A stretch of 12,800 bases of DNA, taken from the NCBI GenBank assembly GCA_903876465.1, contig CAIRAF010000090.1, forward strand, positions 1 through 12,800. Reading direction: 5' to 3'. The DNA is from an uncultured bacterium (GTDB lineage Bacteria; Patescibacteriota; Minisyncoccia; Phycocordibacterales; PALSA-1337). Shown in pieces: positions 1 to 6,878 of the stretch. Every line of letters begins with the position of its first letter. Within the stretch, counting starts at the first letter, position 1. Under the pieces are notes generated by a model that saw only the letters and a program-made list of their open reading frames with translations, made no database searches and was not told the DNA's origin. The translations under genes were made by a program, and so were the position numbers.

Positions 1-1
1 A

Positions 2-235
2 ACTGATATTTTTACTGATATTCTGAAAAAACCCCTAAAACTGATTTCTGCAGGCATGTTCATTATTGATCTAGGTGTTGTTTTGGTTGCTATCATTGCA
101 TATGAATCAAGTCGGGGTGTCGACTTAGGAAATTTCTTAGGCATTCCACCGTCAATGTACTTCTATGCCCTATTTTTCATAGGTTCCATCATGGTTATTT
201 TTGGCTCTCGTAAGTTTGCAAGTCGTCCCGCCTAA
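2..235 (+). CDS. Membrane protein, C-terminal part (5' end off contig)
   Basis: Open reading frame entering from the left edge and ending in TAA at 233-235; 77 residues are visible. Two hydrophobic segments can be seen, one around LISAGMFIIDLGVVLVAIIA and one around MYFYALFFIGSIMVIFG, followed by a short basic tail (SRKFASRP), as in a small multi-pass membrane protein with a cytoplasmic C-terminus. I do not recognise the family. The next gene starts 20 nt downstream on the same strand, so the two may be co-transcribed. The N-terminus is missing. Confidence 0.6.
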   Translation, partial: TDIFTDILKKPLKLISAGMFIIDLGVVLVAIIAYESSRGVDLGNFLGIPPSMYFYALFFIGSIMVIFGSRKFASRPA

Positions 236-255
236 TCCTTCAGCACATCCACATT

Positions 256-750
256 ATGTGGCGAAATGAACTATACATACATCGGATTTTCGACATAAGT
301 CTTATATTTAAAGGCCTACTTTCGCTTATTGAAGTCATTGGTGGATTTGTAGTTTTATGGATCAATCAACAATTTGTATTAAATATGGTTTTGGCTATCA
401 CTGCAGATGAACTCTCTGACGATCCAAACGATTTTTGGGCCAATTTCCTTGTCCATGGTGCACAATCATTCTCTTTAAGTTCACAACATTTTCTAGCCTT
501 TTATCTTTTGAGTCACGGAGTTATAAAAGGATTCCTTGTTCTTGCTCTTTTCAAAGAAAAACTCTGGTCATACCCGCTCGCCATGGTCATTTTCTCACTT
601 TTTGGTGGATACCAAATATTTGAATTTACTCGTACAGGATCTCTATGGTTGCTTGTGCTGACAGTGCTCGATATTTTCATCATTATCCTCACTTGGCATG
701 AATATCGATATATGAGAAAAACTGGTTTGAAACCAAAGTGGGGCAAATAA
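256..750 (+). CDS. DUF2127-family integral membrane protein
   Basis: A 164-residue protein with four predicted membrane segments (about residues 17-38, 80-99, 105-123, 129-147). The N-terminal pattern 'L.IHRIFDISLIFKGLLSLIEVIGG' is typical of DUF2127, a family of small predicted membrane proteins of unknown function, and the length fits. Histidines at 9, 68, 78 and 87 lie at or near membrane edges; whether they bind anything is not known. The ATG at 256 is the first that gives the full DUF2127 N-terminus. I see no Shine-Dalgarno before it. The gene lies 20 nt after the preceding partial membrane protein and ends at a hairpin terminator shared with the convergent gene. Confidence 0.75.
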   Translation: MWRNELYIHRIFDISLIFKGLLSLIEVIGGFVVLWINQQFVLNMVLAITADELSDDPNDFWANFLVHGAQSFSLSSQHFLAFYLLSHGVIKGFLVLALFKEKLWSYPLAMVIFSLFGGYQIFEFTRTGSLWLLVLTVLDIFIIILTWHEYRYMRKTGLKPKWGK

Positions 751-777
751 AAAAACCGAGTGCCCGCGAGCACTCGG
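749..777. terminator. Bidirectional Rho-independent terminator
   Basis: Perfect 8-bp inverted repeat CCGAGTGC (756-763) / GCACTCGG (770-777) with a 6-nt loop. Read on the minus strand, the stem is followed by a run of seven T, a strong terminator for the gene ending at 794. Read on the plus strand it is preceded by A7 and followed by a weaker T-rich stretch, so it can also end the DUF2127 transcript. It sits between two convergent stop codons, 5 nt and 16 nt away. Confidence 0.85.
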
Positions 778-793
778 CCTTGTAATTAATGTC

Positions 794-2122
794 TTAACGC
801 TTCACCTCCCCTCGATCATCGAGAGCTACAAGGAATCGGCCGACAGTCGTCTGCAGATCCTTTGCAACTTCTTCAAGATTCTCGAGAAGAGCACTGCGGT
901 GTATCAACGGCATCACCTCGAGATATTCTTTTATCTCATCTGGATTGAGAGTTTTGAGCGCCTCCCCGACAGACCAGATGCGACTGAGAACCAATGCCGT
1001 TTTCTTCGAATCCCGCGTATGTTTCCATTCGCGGGAGTGGCAATGAACTTTGGACTGAATGAAAAAACTTTTTCCTCTTTCATAGATGTGGTTTATAACC
1101 TTACCCCCATCGATGTTAGCGTCATTTTTCGCTTCACTCCATACCTGTGACTGGAATTCAGGTTTGATTCGAGCAAGTGCAACCCCTTCCGGAATGCCCA
1201 CCCTTTCACTCATCGGCGTCGGAGGATCCAAGAGTGAACGAATATCCTCATGCAAATTATGCAAATGGATTACATTACCAATGTTTACTAGATTTAACCC
1301 ACTCATTGTGGCAACTTCAGAGTTGGTCATCATCGACTCTTGTGTCATTTTATACAGAACATCAGAGAGAACCACGAGGCTATGACTGCCGCCACAATGC
1401 TTGTTGATGAATGCAGAAATAAGACGGTTTGACTCAGCCCAAGCTTTAACAGGCTCTTCGAGGCGCGGCCTTCCGAAATTTTTCTTCGGAACATTTTCTT
1501 GTTTCGGCACTGTTGGCACCGGCGGAACCGTTTCCTTCGGCTGAGATTTGACTGGCTGAGCGAAATTCAGACCTTTAAACTTCTGAACCGTCTCTTCCCA
1601 GCCCATATTTTCTGAACCATTCTCTTCGGTTACTACTGCAGGTTTTGCACTCGTAGTAACCTTGACCGGTTTATCCGGTATTTGCAAAATCTCCGGCAGT
1701 GGAGCGCACGGCGCGTCACCTTTGCTGACTTCAGTCTCTGCTTGAACAAGTTTGACGGTGATATCCCACATCGAAATTCCAGAACCGCTGACCGAAAACA
1801 CTTTTGTACCATCAATGTCCGATGAATTAACAAAACGGATATTTCCACTTTCAATCACCCGATGTAATCCATCAACTTCCCAAACCAATTCATAAGGACT
1901 GTAAGCGGTCAGTTTTGAGGAATGCCTAAATATTACCACCCGCTCGGTTGGCCCATTGGCCGTAGCAGAGCCAATACCATCTTTGGAGTGAAGTATGTCG
2001 GTGAACTTATTCTCCTCCAGAAAATCTCTGGCTTCCTTGGTGTTTGGAACAACGACCGAAATGATAGTGAAAATAACAAATTCTTCCACTTTTTTCGATG
2101 TTTTCGCATTTTTCTCTTTCAT
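794..2122 (-). CDS. Uncharacterised protein with ParB-like helix-turn-helix
   Basis: A 442-residue protein in three visible parts. Residues 1-135 are a beta-rich region of no recognised family. Residues 140-222 are a Pro/Lys/Val-rich low-complexity linker ending in KKNFGRPR. Residues 225-440 are helical. Within the last part, about 265-332 (M.TNSEVATMSGLNLVNIGNVIHL...L...PEGVALARIKPEFQSQVW) follows the ParB/KorB HTH pattern: 'eEvA...G.s...V.n...L..L', then 'G.alA.i.pe.Q...w'. No ParB N-terminal GERR-type CTPase motif is visible, so this is not a normal ParB. The likely role is DNA binding; partner and target are unknown. The gene is visibly more GC-rich than its neighbours and ends at a strong hairpin terminator. 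No Shine-Dalgarno precedes the ATG. Confidence 0.6.
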   Translation of the reverse strand: MKEKNAKTSKKVEEFVIFTIISVVVPNTKEARDFLEENKFTDILHSKDGIGSATANGPTERVVIFRHSSKLTAYSPYELVWEVDGLHRVIESGNIRFVNSSDIDGTKVFSVSGSGISMWDITVKLVQAETEVSKGDAPCAPLPEILQIPDKPVKVTTSAKPAVVTEENGSENMGWEETVQKFKGLNFAQPVKSQPKETVPPVPTVPKQENVPKKNFGRPRLEEPVKAWAESNRLISAFINKHCGGSHSLVVLSDVLYKMTQESMMTNSEVATMSGLNLVNIGNVIHLHNLHEDIRSLLDPPTPMSERVGIPEGVALARIKPEFQSQVWSEAKNDANIDGGKVINHIYERGKSFFIQSKVHCHSREWKHTRDSKKTALVLSRIWSVGEALKTLNPDEIKEYLEVMPLIHRSALLENLEEVAKDLQTTVGRFLVALDDRGEVKR

Positions 2123-2142
2123 AACTTTTATTCAGTTGTAAG

Positions 2143-2160
2143 GCATGCTTGTTTACATGC
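2143..2160. promoter_or_regulatory. Inverted repeat upstream of the ParB-like-HTH gene
   Basis: GCATG (2143-2147) and CATGC (2156-2160) form a short dyad with an 8-nt centre, about 20-38 nt before the start of the minus-strand gene. The position suits an operator or part of the promoter region, but with 5-bp arms chance occurrence cannot be excluded. The rest of the 119-nt gap to the next gene holds no ORF; a weak hairpin followed by TTTTTT on the minus strand (about 2178-2202) might end the transcript of the DUF1761 gene. Confidence 0.25.
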
Positions 2161-2241
2161 GAACTACGTTTGTTTGCTGAAAAAACCATACCATATGAAG
2201 ATGGACTATTCAACTACTGAATAATAGAAGGGACTATATCC

Positions 2242-2691
2242 TTAAGCAAAGAAACTGGCGATAAATGCCACTACAATCAAGGTTACCAGATTTGCAAATA
2301 TGTCAGAAAAGAATTTTTTCCATACTATCGTACGATCACAATTACTCCAAAGTATTCCTGAGCCAATAATTGGCACCATGAAGCAAAGCCAATTGAAAAT
2401 GACAAATCCAAGTGCGAGTGTAAAAGATACACCATTCCTCATACTCATTAGGACGACGAAGACAACTGCAAATGAAGTAAGGATTGAGAGAATCATCTGT
2501 CCTGCATACATCTTAGGCATCATTTTCTTTCCTTTTTCCATCCTTTCTTTTTGCTCATCAGGTGAGAGCTTATCAAAGCCAAGATATTTCATGTGAATCC
2601 TACCCATAGGAGTTTTATTGGAATACCAAAGTGTCCCAATAATTGCCGCAATAACCGCACCAAAAATTGTAAGTAAAAATAGTGAAAGCAT
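2242..2691 (-). CDS. DUF1761-family membrane protein
   Basis: A 149-residue protein with four membrane segments (about 3-23, 64-83, 89-110, 127-147). The N-terminal 'GTLWYSNKTPMGRIHMKYLGF' followed by a charged Lys/Glu/Met-rich stretch (residues 40-60) is the typical layout of DUF1761 ('G..WYSP.lFGk.W...'). The function of this family is not known. A TATAAT box lies 9 nt before the ATG, implying a very short leader. A perfect AAGGAGGT (2714-2721) lies 22 nt upstream, too far to serve this start. It ends 119 nt before the GC-rich ParB-like-HTH gene. Confidence 0.6.
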   Translation of the reverse strand: MLSLFLLTIFGAVIAAIIGTLWYSNKTPMGRIHMKYLGFDKLSPDEQKERMEKGKKMMPKMYAGQMILSILTSFAVVFVVLMSMRNGVSFTLALGFVIFNWLCFMVPIIGSGILWSNCDRTIVWKKFFSDIFANLVTLIVVAFIASFFA

Positions 2692-2700
2692 AAAATTTAA

Positions 2701-2706
2701 ATTATA
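2701..2706 (-). promoter_or_regulatory. -10 box (TATAAT) of the DUF1761 gene
   Basis: A consensus TATAAT on the minus strand ends 9 nt before the ATG at 2691. A start site 6-7 nt downstream of it would leave a 2-3-nt leader. It lacks the TGn extension seen at most other promoters here. Confidence 0.5.
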
Positions 2707-2743
2707 TAATAAGACCTCCTTGTATTAACTAAACCTGATTATA

Positions 2744-3265
2744 TTATATCAAATTAAATGTTTGCAGAGGTTTTCCTATAATTATGTTTTGTGCTTCTTC
2801 GTAACCAAGACTGTAATCAAAATCCCATCGTGGCGGTAGTGCAAAAACATATACATTATTGCGACCTAATTCACTTGCTTGTATTGGTGCTGCAGAGACT
2901 GCAAAGTTTCCGGCAAGATATGAATTCCATTGTGATATCGTAAAAACTAAGATTGGTAAGTCCTCAAATGACACAGTTGATGACCATTTCGGATTTCGTA
3001 TCAAGAGCTTTGGACCACTTGAAGCAACCTCCTTTGTAAGTGCATTTCCCTGCCATGTTTCTTTAACGATTGAATATCCTTCCCAATCAATTGGTAAAGT
3101 AAAGTTAAATCCATAATCAGGATTTGTATAAGTTATTGAAATAATCGAAATATTTGGACTATTTACAACTGCGACATCATTATTTTGAGTCGAATAATAG
3201 TAATAGAATCCAGCTGCAAGGACGATTAATAAGATCACTGCTGCAATTAAAGTTTTTTTATTCAT
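2744..3265 (-). CDS. N-terminally anchored PsbP-like protein
   Basis: A 173-residue protein with a positively charged start (MNKK) and one hydrophobic segment at about 5-22, without a lipobox Cys, so it is probably anchored by an uncleaved signal segment with the body outside the membrane. Residues 46-64 (YTNPDYGFNFTLPIDWEGY) match the 'Y.n..yGF.f.lP..W.gY' opening of PsbP-like domains, which are often seen as solitary anchored domains in bacteria of reduced genome; function unknown. I chose the ATG at 3265 because it directly precedes the signal segment. An upstream in-frame ATG at 3313 would add 16 residues unlike a signal and would read through a hairpin at 3301-3318. Confidence 0.55.
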   Translation of the reverse strand: MNKKTLIAAVILLIVLAAGFYYYYSTQNNDVAVVNSPNISIISITYTNPDYGFNFTLPIDWEGYSIVKETWQGNALTKEVASSGPKLLIRNPKWSSTVSFEDLPILVFTISQWNSYLAGNFAVSAAPIQASELGRNNVYVFALPPRWDFDYSLGYEEAQNIIIGKPLQTFNLI

Positions 3266-3300
3266 ACTTATATGACGTGTAAACAAACTGAGTGTTACAC

Positions 3301-3318
3301 CCTGATATCCCAATCAGG
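3301..3318. terminator. Intergenic hairpin without T tract
   Basis: CCTGAT (3301-3306) and ATCAGG (3313-3318) form a perfect 6-bp stem with a 6-nt loop between the stop of the gene at 3334 and the start at 3265. There is no T run on either side, so termination is uncertain; an operator or mRNA-processing hairpin is equally possible. Confidence 0.3.
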
Positions 3319-3333
3319 AATTCTTTCATGAAA

Positions 3334-3693
3334 CTATTTCCGTTTTTTTATGATATTCGCGCGAATTCCAAAAATACCAATACTTAAAAAGAATAGACAG
3401 GCCAGAATGGCAAATATAAAGCCTAAAATAGAGACGATCATATCCGTGCTATCTGTACTGGGAGCAATCATAAATTGCGAAATCATTGAATAGAGCATGA
3501 GGGACAGACCAATTCCAGGAATAAAAAACAGAAATAGGAAAATTAATATCGACATTATTCGAACAAATAATGACTTATCCCTGCTACTATCGCCCATACC
3601 CCTAAACATTTGTCCTTCCATGGCGACAGTGTCGATCGGGGTGTAACCTACTCTAGGTAAATTAAACTCATTTTCATTTTCCATATTTGACAT
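3334..3693 (-). CDS. Small two-TM membrane protein, unknown family
   Basis: A 119-residue protein: a soluble, acidic/polar N-terminal 40 residues, then hydrophobic segments at about 43-72 and 84-110 and a basic tail (RANIIKKRK), predicting the N-tail and C-tail on the same, probably cytoplasmic, side. I do not recognise the family. An extended -10 (TGCTACAAT) lies 6 nt before the first ATG, which supports this start over the second Met (residue 4) and predicts a leaderless mRNA. The region upstream carries a diverged copy of the 46-bp intergenic element. Confidence 0.5.
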   Translation of the reverse strand: MSNMENENEFNLPRVGYTPIDTVAMEGQMFRGMGDSSRDKSLFVRIMSILIFLFLFFIPGIGLSLMLYSMISQFMIAPSTDSTDMIVSILGFIFAILACLFFLSIGIFGIRANIIKKRK

Positions 3694-3699
3694 AAATAT

Positions 3700-3743
3700 A
3701 TTGTAGCAAACTATTAGACCGTTGTGTTTTATGATGTGGAACC
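3700..3743 (-). repeat. 46-bp intergenic element, diverged copy A
   Basis: On the minus strand it starts with GGTTCCACATC 3 nt after the stop codon of the gene at 3747 and ends in the extended -10 TGCTACAAT (3700-3708), 6 nt before the ATG at 3693. It is 44 bp instead of 46, and only the two ends plus the motif ACACAACGG / AGTTTG resemble the other copies, so it is the weakest member. Confidence 0.45.
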
Positions 3744-3746
3744 AAA

Positions 3747-4358
3747 TTACCTAACAATTGAAATCTTTCTTTCCTGAGTTAAAACAGTGACATCAACTGC
3801 TCCTTCCGTCTGAATTGGTCCGCTTACAATGGCAGGACTACGGCCAACACTATCTCGGATGATTCCATTCAATATATCAATTGATTTTACATATTCAACA
3901 GATTTTTTCGATTCAGAATTATCGGGGTCTATTTTTCCTCCAAAGATAACTACTTCCACTGTCCCACTTTCTGACCTGGCAACAAGTTCATTCAATGTCT
4001 CCTTAAGATCATTTTTAAATTTTTCAGAATACTCTGGTCCTTTATGTACAAAATATTCTGGATCCTGATGACTTATAAAAGCAACTTCTTTCCCAGACAA
4101 CTTATCTTTACCAATACCAACTACTCCAGTGCAATTCAAATACTTATCTGAAAAGAGGTTTTTCTCAGTTACTGGAGAAATAACATATGTTTCCATTCCA
4201 GCACTCTTTATCCCCTCAGCATCATCACCACTTTGAAAATCAATCCACATACTTTCACCTTCCTTATCTTCAAATGATTCATTTTGAACCTGAATTGGCG
4301 GAACATTTCCAATTTCTTCATTAGGTATATTTGGAATATTATCAAATTGGTTTTCCAT
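3747..4358 (-). CDS. Uncharacterised protein, possibly CheD/CNF-like fold
   Basis: A 203-residue soluble protein. Residues 1-55 are acidic and low in complexity; residues 56-203 look like a compact alpha/beta domain. Its layout recalls CheD-type cysteine deamidases: C76 in 'NCTGVVGIGKDKLSGKEVAFISHQDPE', a His 21 residues later (H97), then 'VEVVIFGGKID', 'SIDILNGIIRDSVGR' and a beta-rich end (VDVTVLTQERKISIVR), comparable to CheD's Cys, His, 'FGGA', 'iG.rN' order. This is pattern matching, not a confident family call; no chemotaxis genes are nearby. An extended -10 lies 6 nt before the ATG, inside the 3' end of the upstream gene, and no Shine-Dalgarno is seen. Confidence 0.4.
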   Translation of the reverse strand: MENQFDNIPNIPNEEIGNVPPIQVQNESFEDKEGESMWIDFQSGDDAEGIKSAGMETYVISPVTEKNLFSDKYLNCTGVVGIGKDKLSGKEVAFISHQDPEYFVHKGPEYSEKFKNDLKETLNELVARSESGTVEVVIFGGKIDPDNSESKKSVEYVKSIDILNGIIRDSVGRSPAIVSGPIQTEGAVDVTVLTQERKISIVR

Positions 4359-4364
4359 ATTTAT

Positions 4365-4373
4365 AGTATATCA
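4365..4373 (-). promoter_or_regulatory. Extended -10 promoter of the 4358 gene
   Basis: TGATATACT on the minus strand ends 6 nt before the ATG at 4358. Transcription would begin at or next to the start codon. The promoter overlaps the stop codon region of the inositol-monophosphatase-family gene, and no 46-bp element is present here. Confidence 0.6.
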
Positions 4374-4376
4374 ATA

Positions 4377-5141
4377 TTAATTTATAACTCCAGAAATAAA
4401 CTTATGCAATTCAGGATTGGCTGCGAGCATTGTCTTATCAGCAAACGTCCATGGCTTTCCATCAACGGTCGTTATAGTGCATCCAGATTCTTCAAGGATA
4501 AGTGACGGTGCAGCATGGTCCCACAAGGCTCCTCCATTTGTCATATACCAATCCCTTCTTCCTGTAGCAACATACAATGAATTAATTCCAATACCATAAT
4601 AGCTCGTAGCAGCTACTCTGCCTATTGAACTAGCATTAATCATCTTTTCAAGTCTATCAACAGTATCAGATCGTATACTGCCATTAATACATCCAACGGT
4701 ATCATCAAGAGTCTTCATCTGCGTACAAGTGACTTTGTTGCCATTCAAATACGCTCCTTCTCCCCTTTTAGCAAAACAAAGTTCATCATGTATAGGATCA
4801 TATACAACCGCCAACTCAACAATACCAGCTTTAGCTCGTGCAAATAGAACTGTGTAAATGGGGATACTTTTAGCAAAATTAAGGGTTCCATCAAGTGGAT
4901 CAATTATCCAAATATATTCAGAATCTACATTTGATTCTCCTGTTTCTTCAGAAATGATACCGTCGTTTGGAAATTCTTCTTTGATTGATTCAACAATAAA
5001 TTTGTTAGCTGCAAGATCTGCTTGTGTTACCACATCAAGTGCGTGTTTCTTTGTATATTGAACTTCTGCCTTTTTAAAAAACTCCAAAGTAATCTTTCCG
5101 GCTTGTCTCGCTATATCTTGAATGAATTTTTCAGGTGTCAT
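4377..5141 (-). CDS. Inositol-monophosphatase family protein (SuhB-like)
   Basis: A 254-residue Mg-dependent phosphatase of the inositol monophosphatase family, of usual length. Visible motifs: 'DVVTQAD' (36-42), 'ISEETG' (63-68) with metal-binding Glu, motif A 'DPLDGTLNF' (81-89) with metal ligands D81 and D84, and motif B 'WDHAAPSLILEESG' (207-220) with D208. All catalytic ligands are present, so it should be active on a sugar- or inositol-phosphate or on 3'-phosphoadenosine phosphate; the substrate cannot be told from the sequence. It lies 19 nt after the P-loop gene, but has its own candidate extended -10 6 nt before the ATG. Confidence 0.92.
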   Translation of the reverse strand: MTPEKFIQDIARQAGKITLEFFKKAEVQYTKKHALDVVTQADLAANKFIVESIKEEFPNDGIISEETGESNVDSEYIWIIDPLDGTLNFAKSIPIYTVLFARAKAGIVELAVVYDPIHDELCFAKRGEGAYLNGNKVTCTQMKTLDDTVGCINGSIRSDTVDRLEKMINASSIGRVAATSYYGIGINSLYVATGRRDWYMTNGGALWDHAAPSLILEESGCTITTVDGKPWTFADKTMLAANPELHKFISGVIN

Positions 5142-5147
5142 AGGGTA

Positions 5148-5156
5148 AAAATAGCA
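5148..5156 (-). promoter_or_regulatory. Extended -10 promoter of the monophosphatase gene
   Basis: TGCTATTTT on the minus strand ends 6 nt before the ATG at 5141, the same spacing as at neighbouring genes. The whole intergenic gap is 19 nt, so the promoter is nearly all there is between the two genes. Confidence 0.5.
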
Positions 5157-5160
5157 CGAA

Positions 5161-5679
5161 CTAATTATTAATTAAAGCAATAATCTTATCGACAACGGCA
5201 ACAAAATCTCCTTCTGTATTTACAGGTATTGCACCGTATGACAAAAGTTGTGGATCAAAATTCTTTTGCCATTCGATATTGTCTTTCTGTTCTATCTCTG
5301 TTTTTCCATAGCCAGACGGGTTATTTCTAGTCAGAAGACGATGGATATTTTCTTGTGCGCCACACTGCAAAAGTATCACTTTATCAAAAAGTGGCAAATA
5401 TTCATTTATATTACCGCTGGCAACTCCGGCAATTACAACATCCTCCCTTTTAGCTAAAATTTGTTTTAGTACATTAATATCACAAATCCTTTTTACAGTT
5501 AGAAACCATTCATGTGAATGGACTGGTGAGTACTCAACTTTTTCTCCTGTTTTCACGTCTTGCCAAAAACACATGTCTTTGACATCACTAAAATCAACGG
5601 CAAAAATATTCTTTTGCCTAAGTGTTTTCGCTATTGTAGATTTTCCTGTACCAGCTACTCCCGTAATTAATGTTTTCAT
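5161..5679 (-). CDS. P-loop kinase-like NTPase
   Basis: A 172-residue protein of the nucleoside/adenylate/shikimate-kinase-like P-loop class. The Walker A motif GVAGTGKST is at residues 7-15 (K13, S14). A hydrophobic strand 'VVIAG' (81-85) and 'KVILLQC' (100-106) fit the core beta-sheet, and 'RLLTRNNPSGYGK' (114-126) fits a lid-type region with basic residues. Probably binds ATP and phosphorylates a small molecule; substrate unknown. The ATG at 5679 lies 7 nt after TGGTATACT, which fixes the start. A 46-bp element occupies the gap to the upstream hydrolase gene. Confidence 0.75.
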   Translation of the reverse strand: MKTLITGVAGTGKSTIAKTLRQKNIFAVDFSDVKDMCFWQDVKTGEKVEYSPVHSHEWFLTVKRICDINVLKQILAKREDVVIAGVASGNINEYLPLFDKVILLQCGAQENIHRLLTRNNPSGYGKTEIEQKDNIEWQKNFDPQLLSYGAIPVNTEGDFVAVVDKIIALINN

Positions 5680-5686
5680 CTGTGTC

Positions 5687-5732
5687 AGTATACCAAATGT
5701 ATTTGCTGGCAGTCTGGTAATATGTTGGAACC
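5687..5732 (-). repeat. 46-bp intergenic element, copy B, with extended -10
   Basis: Minus strand: starts GGTTCCAACAT 3 nt after the stop codon at 5736, continues ACCAGACTGCCAGC, then 9 nt, then TGGTATACT (5687-5695), which is 7 nt before the ATG at 5679. The right-hand 22 bp match the sequence downstream of tRNA-Gln at all but one position, and the likeness continues to the start codon (six of the next ten bases plus ATGAAA). The left palindrome is broken here (GGTTC/TTACC). Confidence 0.8.
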
Positions 5733-5735
5733 TTA

Positions 5736-6317
5736 TTACAAGAGGTCGACCACACTTCTTAATGTTTTCAGATATTCCTTTTGGCCAATGTTATGCTCAG
5801 CGCCTTTTGAAGTCTTCAGAATTGCCCTAGATAATTTATTTTTAACACCTCTCGCTCTTATACGACATTCTTTTTGCTCAAGACTGCCAACAATAATATA
5901 AACTTGTGATGATATATTAGAAGCAATTTCATCAGAAGAATAATCGCTATCGATGAAATTATCTCTCCACCACTTCAACCATTTTGGTTTAAAGTGTTTC
6001 AAATCCTCCTTGAAATATGGCGATAACGAACAAAGAATAAGAGCTTTTGGTTTTGTCTTATGTGCACTTAAAAATGCAATTGTCGCTCCAAATGAAAAAC
6101 CTAAGACAAACACCTCTGTATCTTTTGGTCTTTTATATTGCCTTGAAAATTGCTCAACGTATTCAGAAAAACGCTTTGGTTTTATTTTCTCCCAATCAAT
6201 CTTAACTTGAACAGGTGTAATGTCACGAGCTTTAAATAGCTTGGCAACTTTTGCATATCTACCATACTTTGTATATTTTTCACCAAAACCTGGAATAATA
6301 TAAACAGTTTTTTTCAT
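5736..6317 (-). CDS. Alpha/beta-hydrolase fold protein
   Basis: A 193-residue compact alpha/beta hydrolase. The first strand 'TVYIIPGFGEKY' carries an oxyanion-type PGFG loop, the nucleophile elbow is 'GFSFGA' with S75, the acid is probably E147 in 'IIVGSLEQKE', and the His is H175 in 'GAEHNI'. The set Ser-Glu/Asp-His is complete, so hydrolase activity is plausible; the substrate is unknown (esterase, lipase or peptidase). There is no signal peptide, so it is cytoplasmic. The extended -10 TGATATGAT sits 6 nt before the ATG, predicting a leaderless mRNA, and 46-bp elements lie on both sides of the gene. Confidence 0.8.
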   Translation of the reverse strand: MKKTVYIIPGFGEKYTKYGRYAKVAKLFKARDITPVQVKIDWEKIKPKRFSEYVEQFSRQYKRPKDTEVFVLGFSFGATIAFLSAHKTKPKALILCSLSPYFKEDLKHFKPKWLKWWRDNFIDSDYSSDEIASNISSQVYIIVGSLEQKECRIRARGVKNKLSRAILKTSKGAEHNIGQKEYLKTLRSVVDLL

Positions 6318-6323
6318 ACAGAT

Positions 6324-6369
6324 ATCATATCAGATTAATTTGCTGGGAGCCTGGTACGACATTGGAACC
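6324..6369 (-). repeat. 46-bp intergenic element, copy C, with extended -10
   Basis: Minus strand: GGTTCCAATGTCGTACCAGG then CTCCCAGC, 9 nt, then TGATATGAT (6324-6332), 6 nt before the ATG at 6317. The head matches the consensus at 23 of 28 positions; the dyad GGTTC-N7-GTACC has one mismatch. It begins 20 nt after the stop of the GNAT gene. Confidence 0.75.
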
Positions 6370-6389
6370 TTTTTAGAGGATTTAAACTA

Positions 6390-6836
6390 TTAAATGCTAC
6401 GAGGTGGCTTCTGATACATAAACATTCCATCCTCATCTGTACTTGAATACTTAAAATCTGCTTTTTCCAAAGTCTTTATTGATGATTCATTATCTTTTTC
6501 AACCCCTCCTTCAATAACTTTTACCGTCATTACTTCGGGAAGTACCAATGCTTCTGTGAGTAATTCATAACCTACTCCTTTACCTCTAAATGCTGGGCAT
6601 ACATAAAATGTGAAATAACCTTTCTCTTGGGATTCTATTTCAAAATCAAAAAATCCAATCGGAATAGTTTCATCATAGACAATCCATAGATATCTATTCT
6701 TAAAATCTATAAGATAAACAAAATCATCTGTTACATATGATGACAGAAATCTCATACCCAACGCATCAGATTCAAACCACTTACTAATCAAATTCTTATC
6801 TGAAATTTCGAATCTCCTAAAAGTTAATTTATTCAT
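6390..6836 (-). CDS. GNAT-family N-acetyltransferase
   Basis: A 148-residue acetyltransferase of the GNAT fold. The acetyl-CoA pyrophosphate loop is 'RGKGVG' (84-89) after strand beta-4 'YFTFYVCPAF', followed by helix 'YELLTEAL'. The later 'VEKDNESSIKTLEKADFKY' (112-130) is the usual 'N..S..lyek.GF' region. The substrate is unknown. It precedes the region's 46-bp element and lies 42 nt after the MFS gene; with no clear -10 at the standard place (TAATAT four nt before the ATG is weak), it may be co-transcribed with the MFS gene. Confidence 0.85.
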   Translation of the reverse strand: MNKLTFRRFEISDKNLISKWFESDALGMRFLSSYVTDDFVYLIDFKNRYLWIVYDETIPIGFFDFEIESQEKGYFTFYVCPAFRGKGVGYELLTEALVLPEVMTVKVIEGGVEKDNESSIKTLEKADFKYSSTDEDGMFMYQKPPRSI

Positions 6837-6878
6837 GTTTATATTAGCTAAACATCTAGTACAACGTCGAAATTATCC

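Noticed and set aside
2714..2721. Perfect Shine-Dalgarno AAGGAGGT upstream of the DUF1761 gene
   Set aside because: It is 22 nt from the ATG, there is no start codon at a usable distance, and it lies upstream of the likely -10, so it would not be transcribed.
6837..6878. A further 46-bp element between the MFS and GNAT genes
   Set aside because: The gap begins with GG after the stop and ends in an AT-rich box, but the head and the CAGC motif cannot be recognised.
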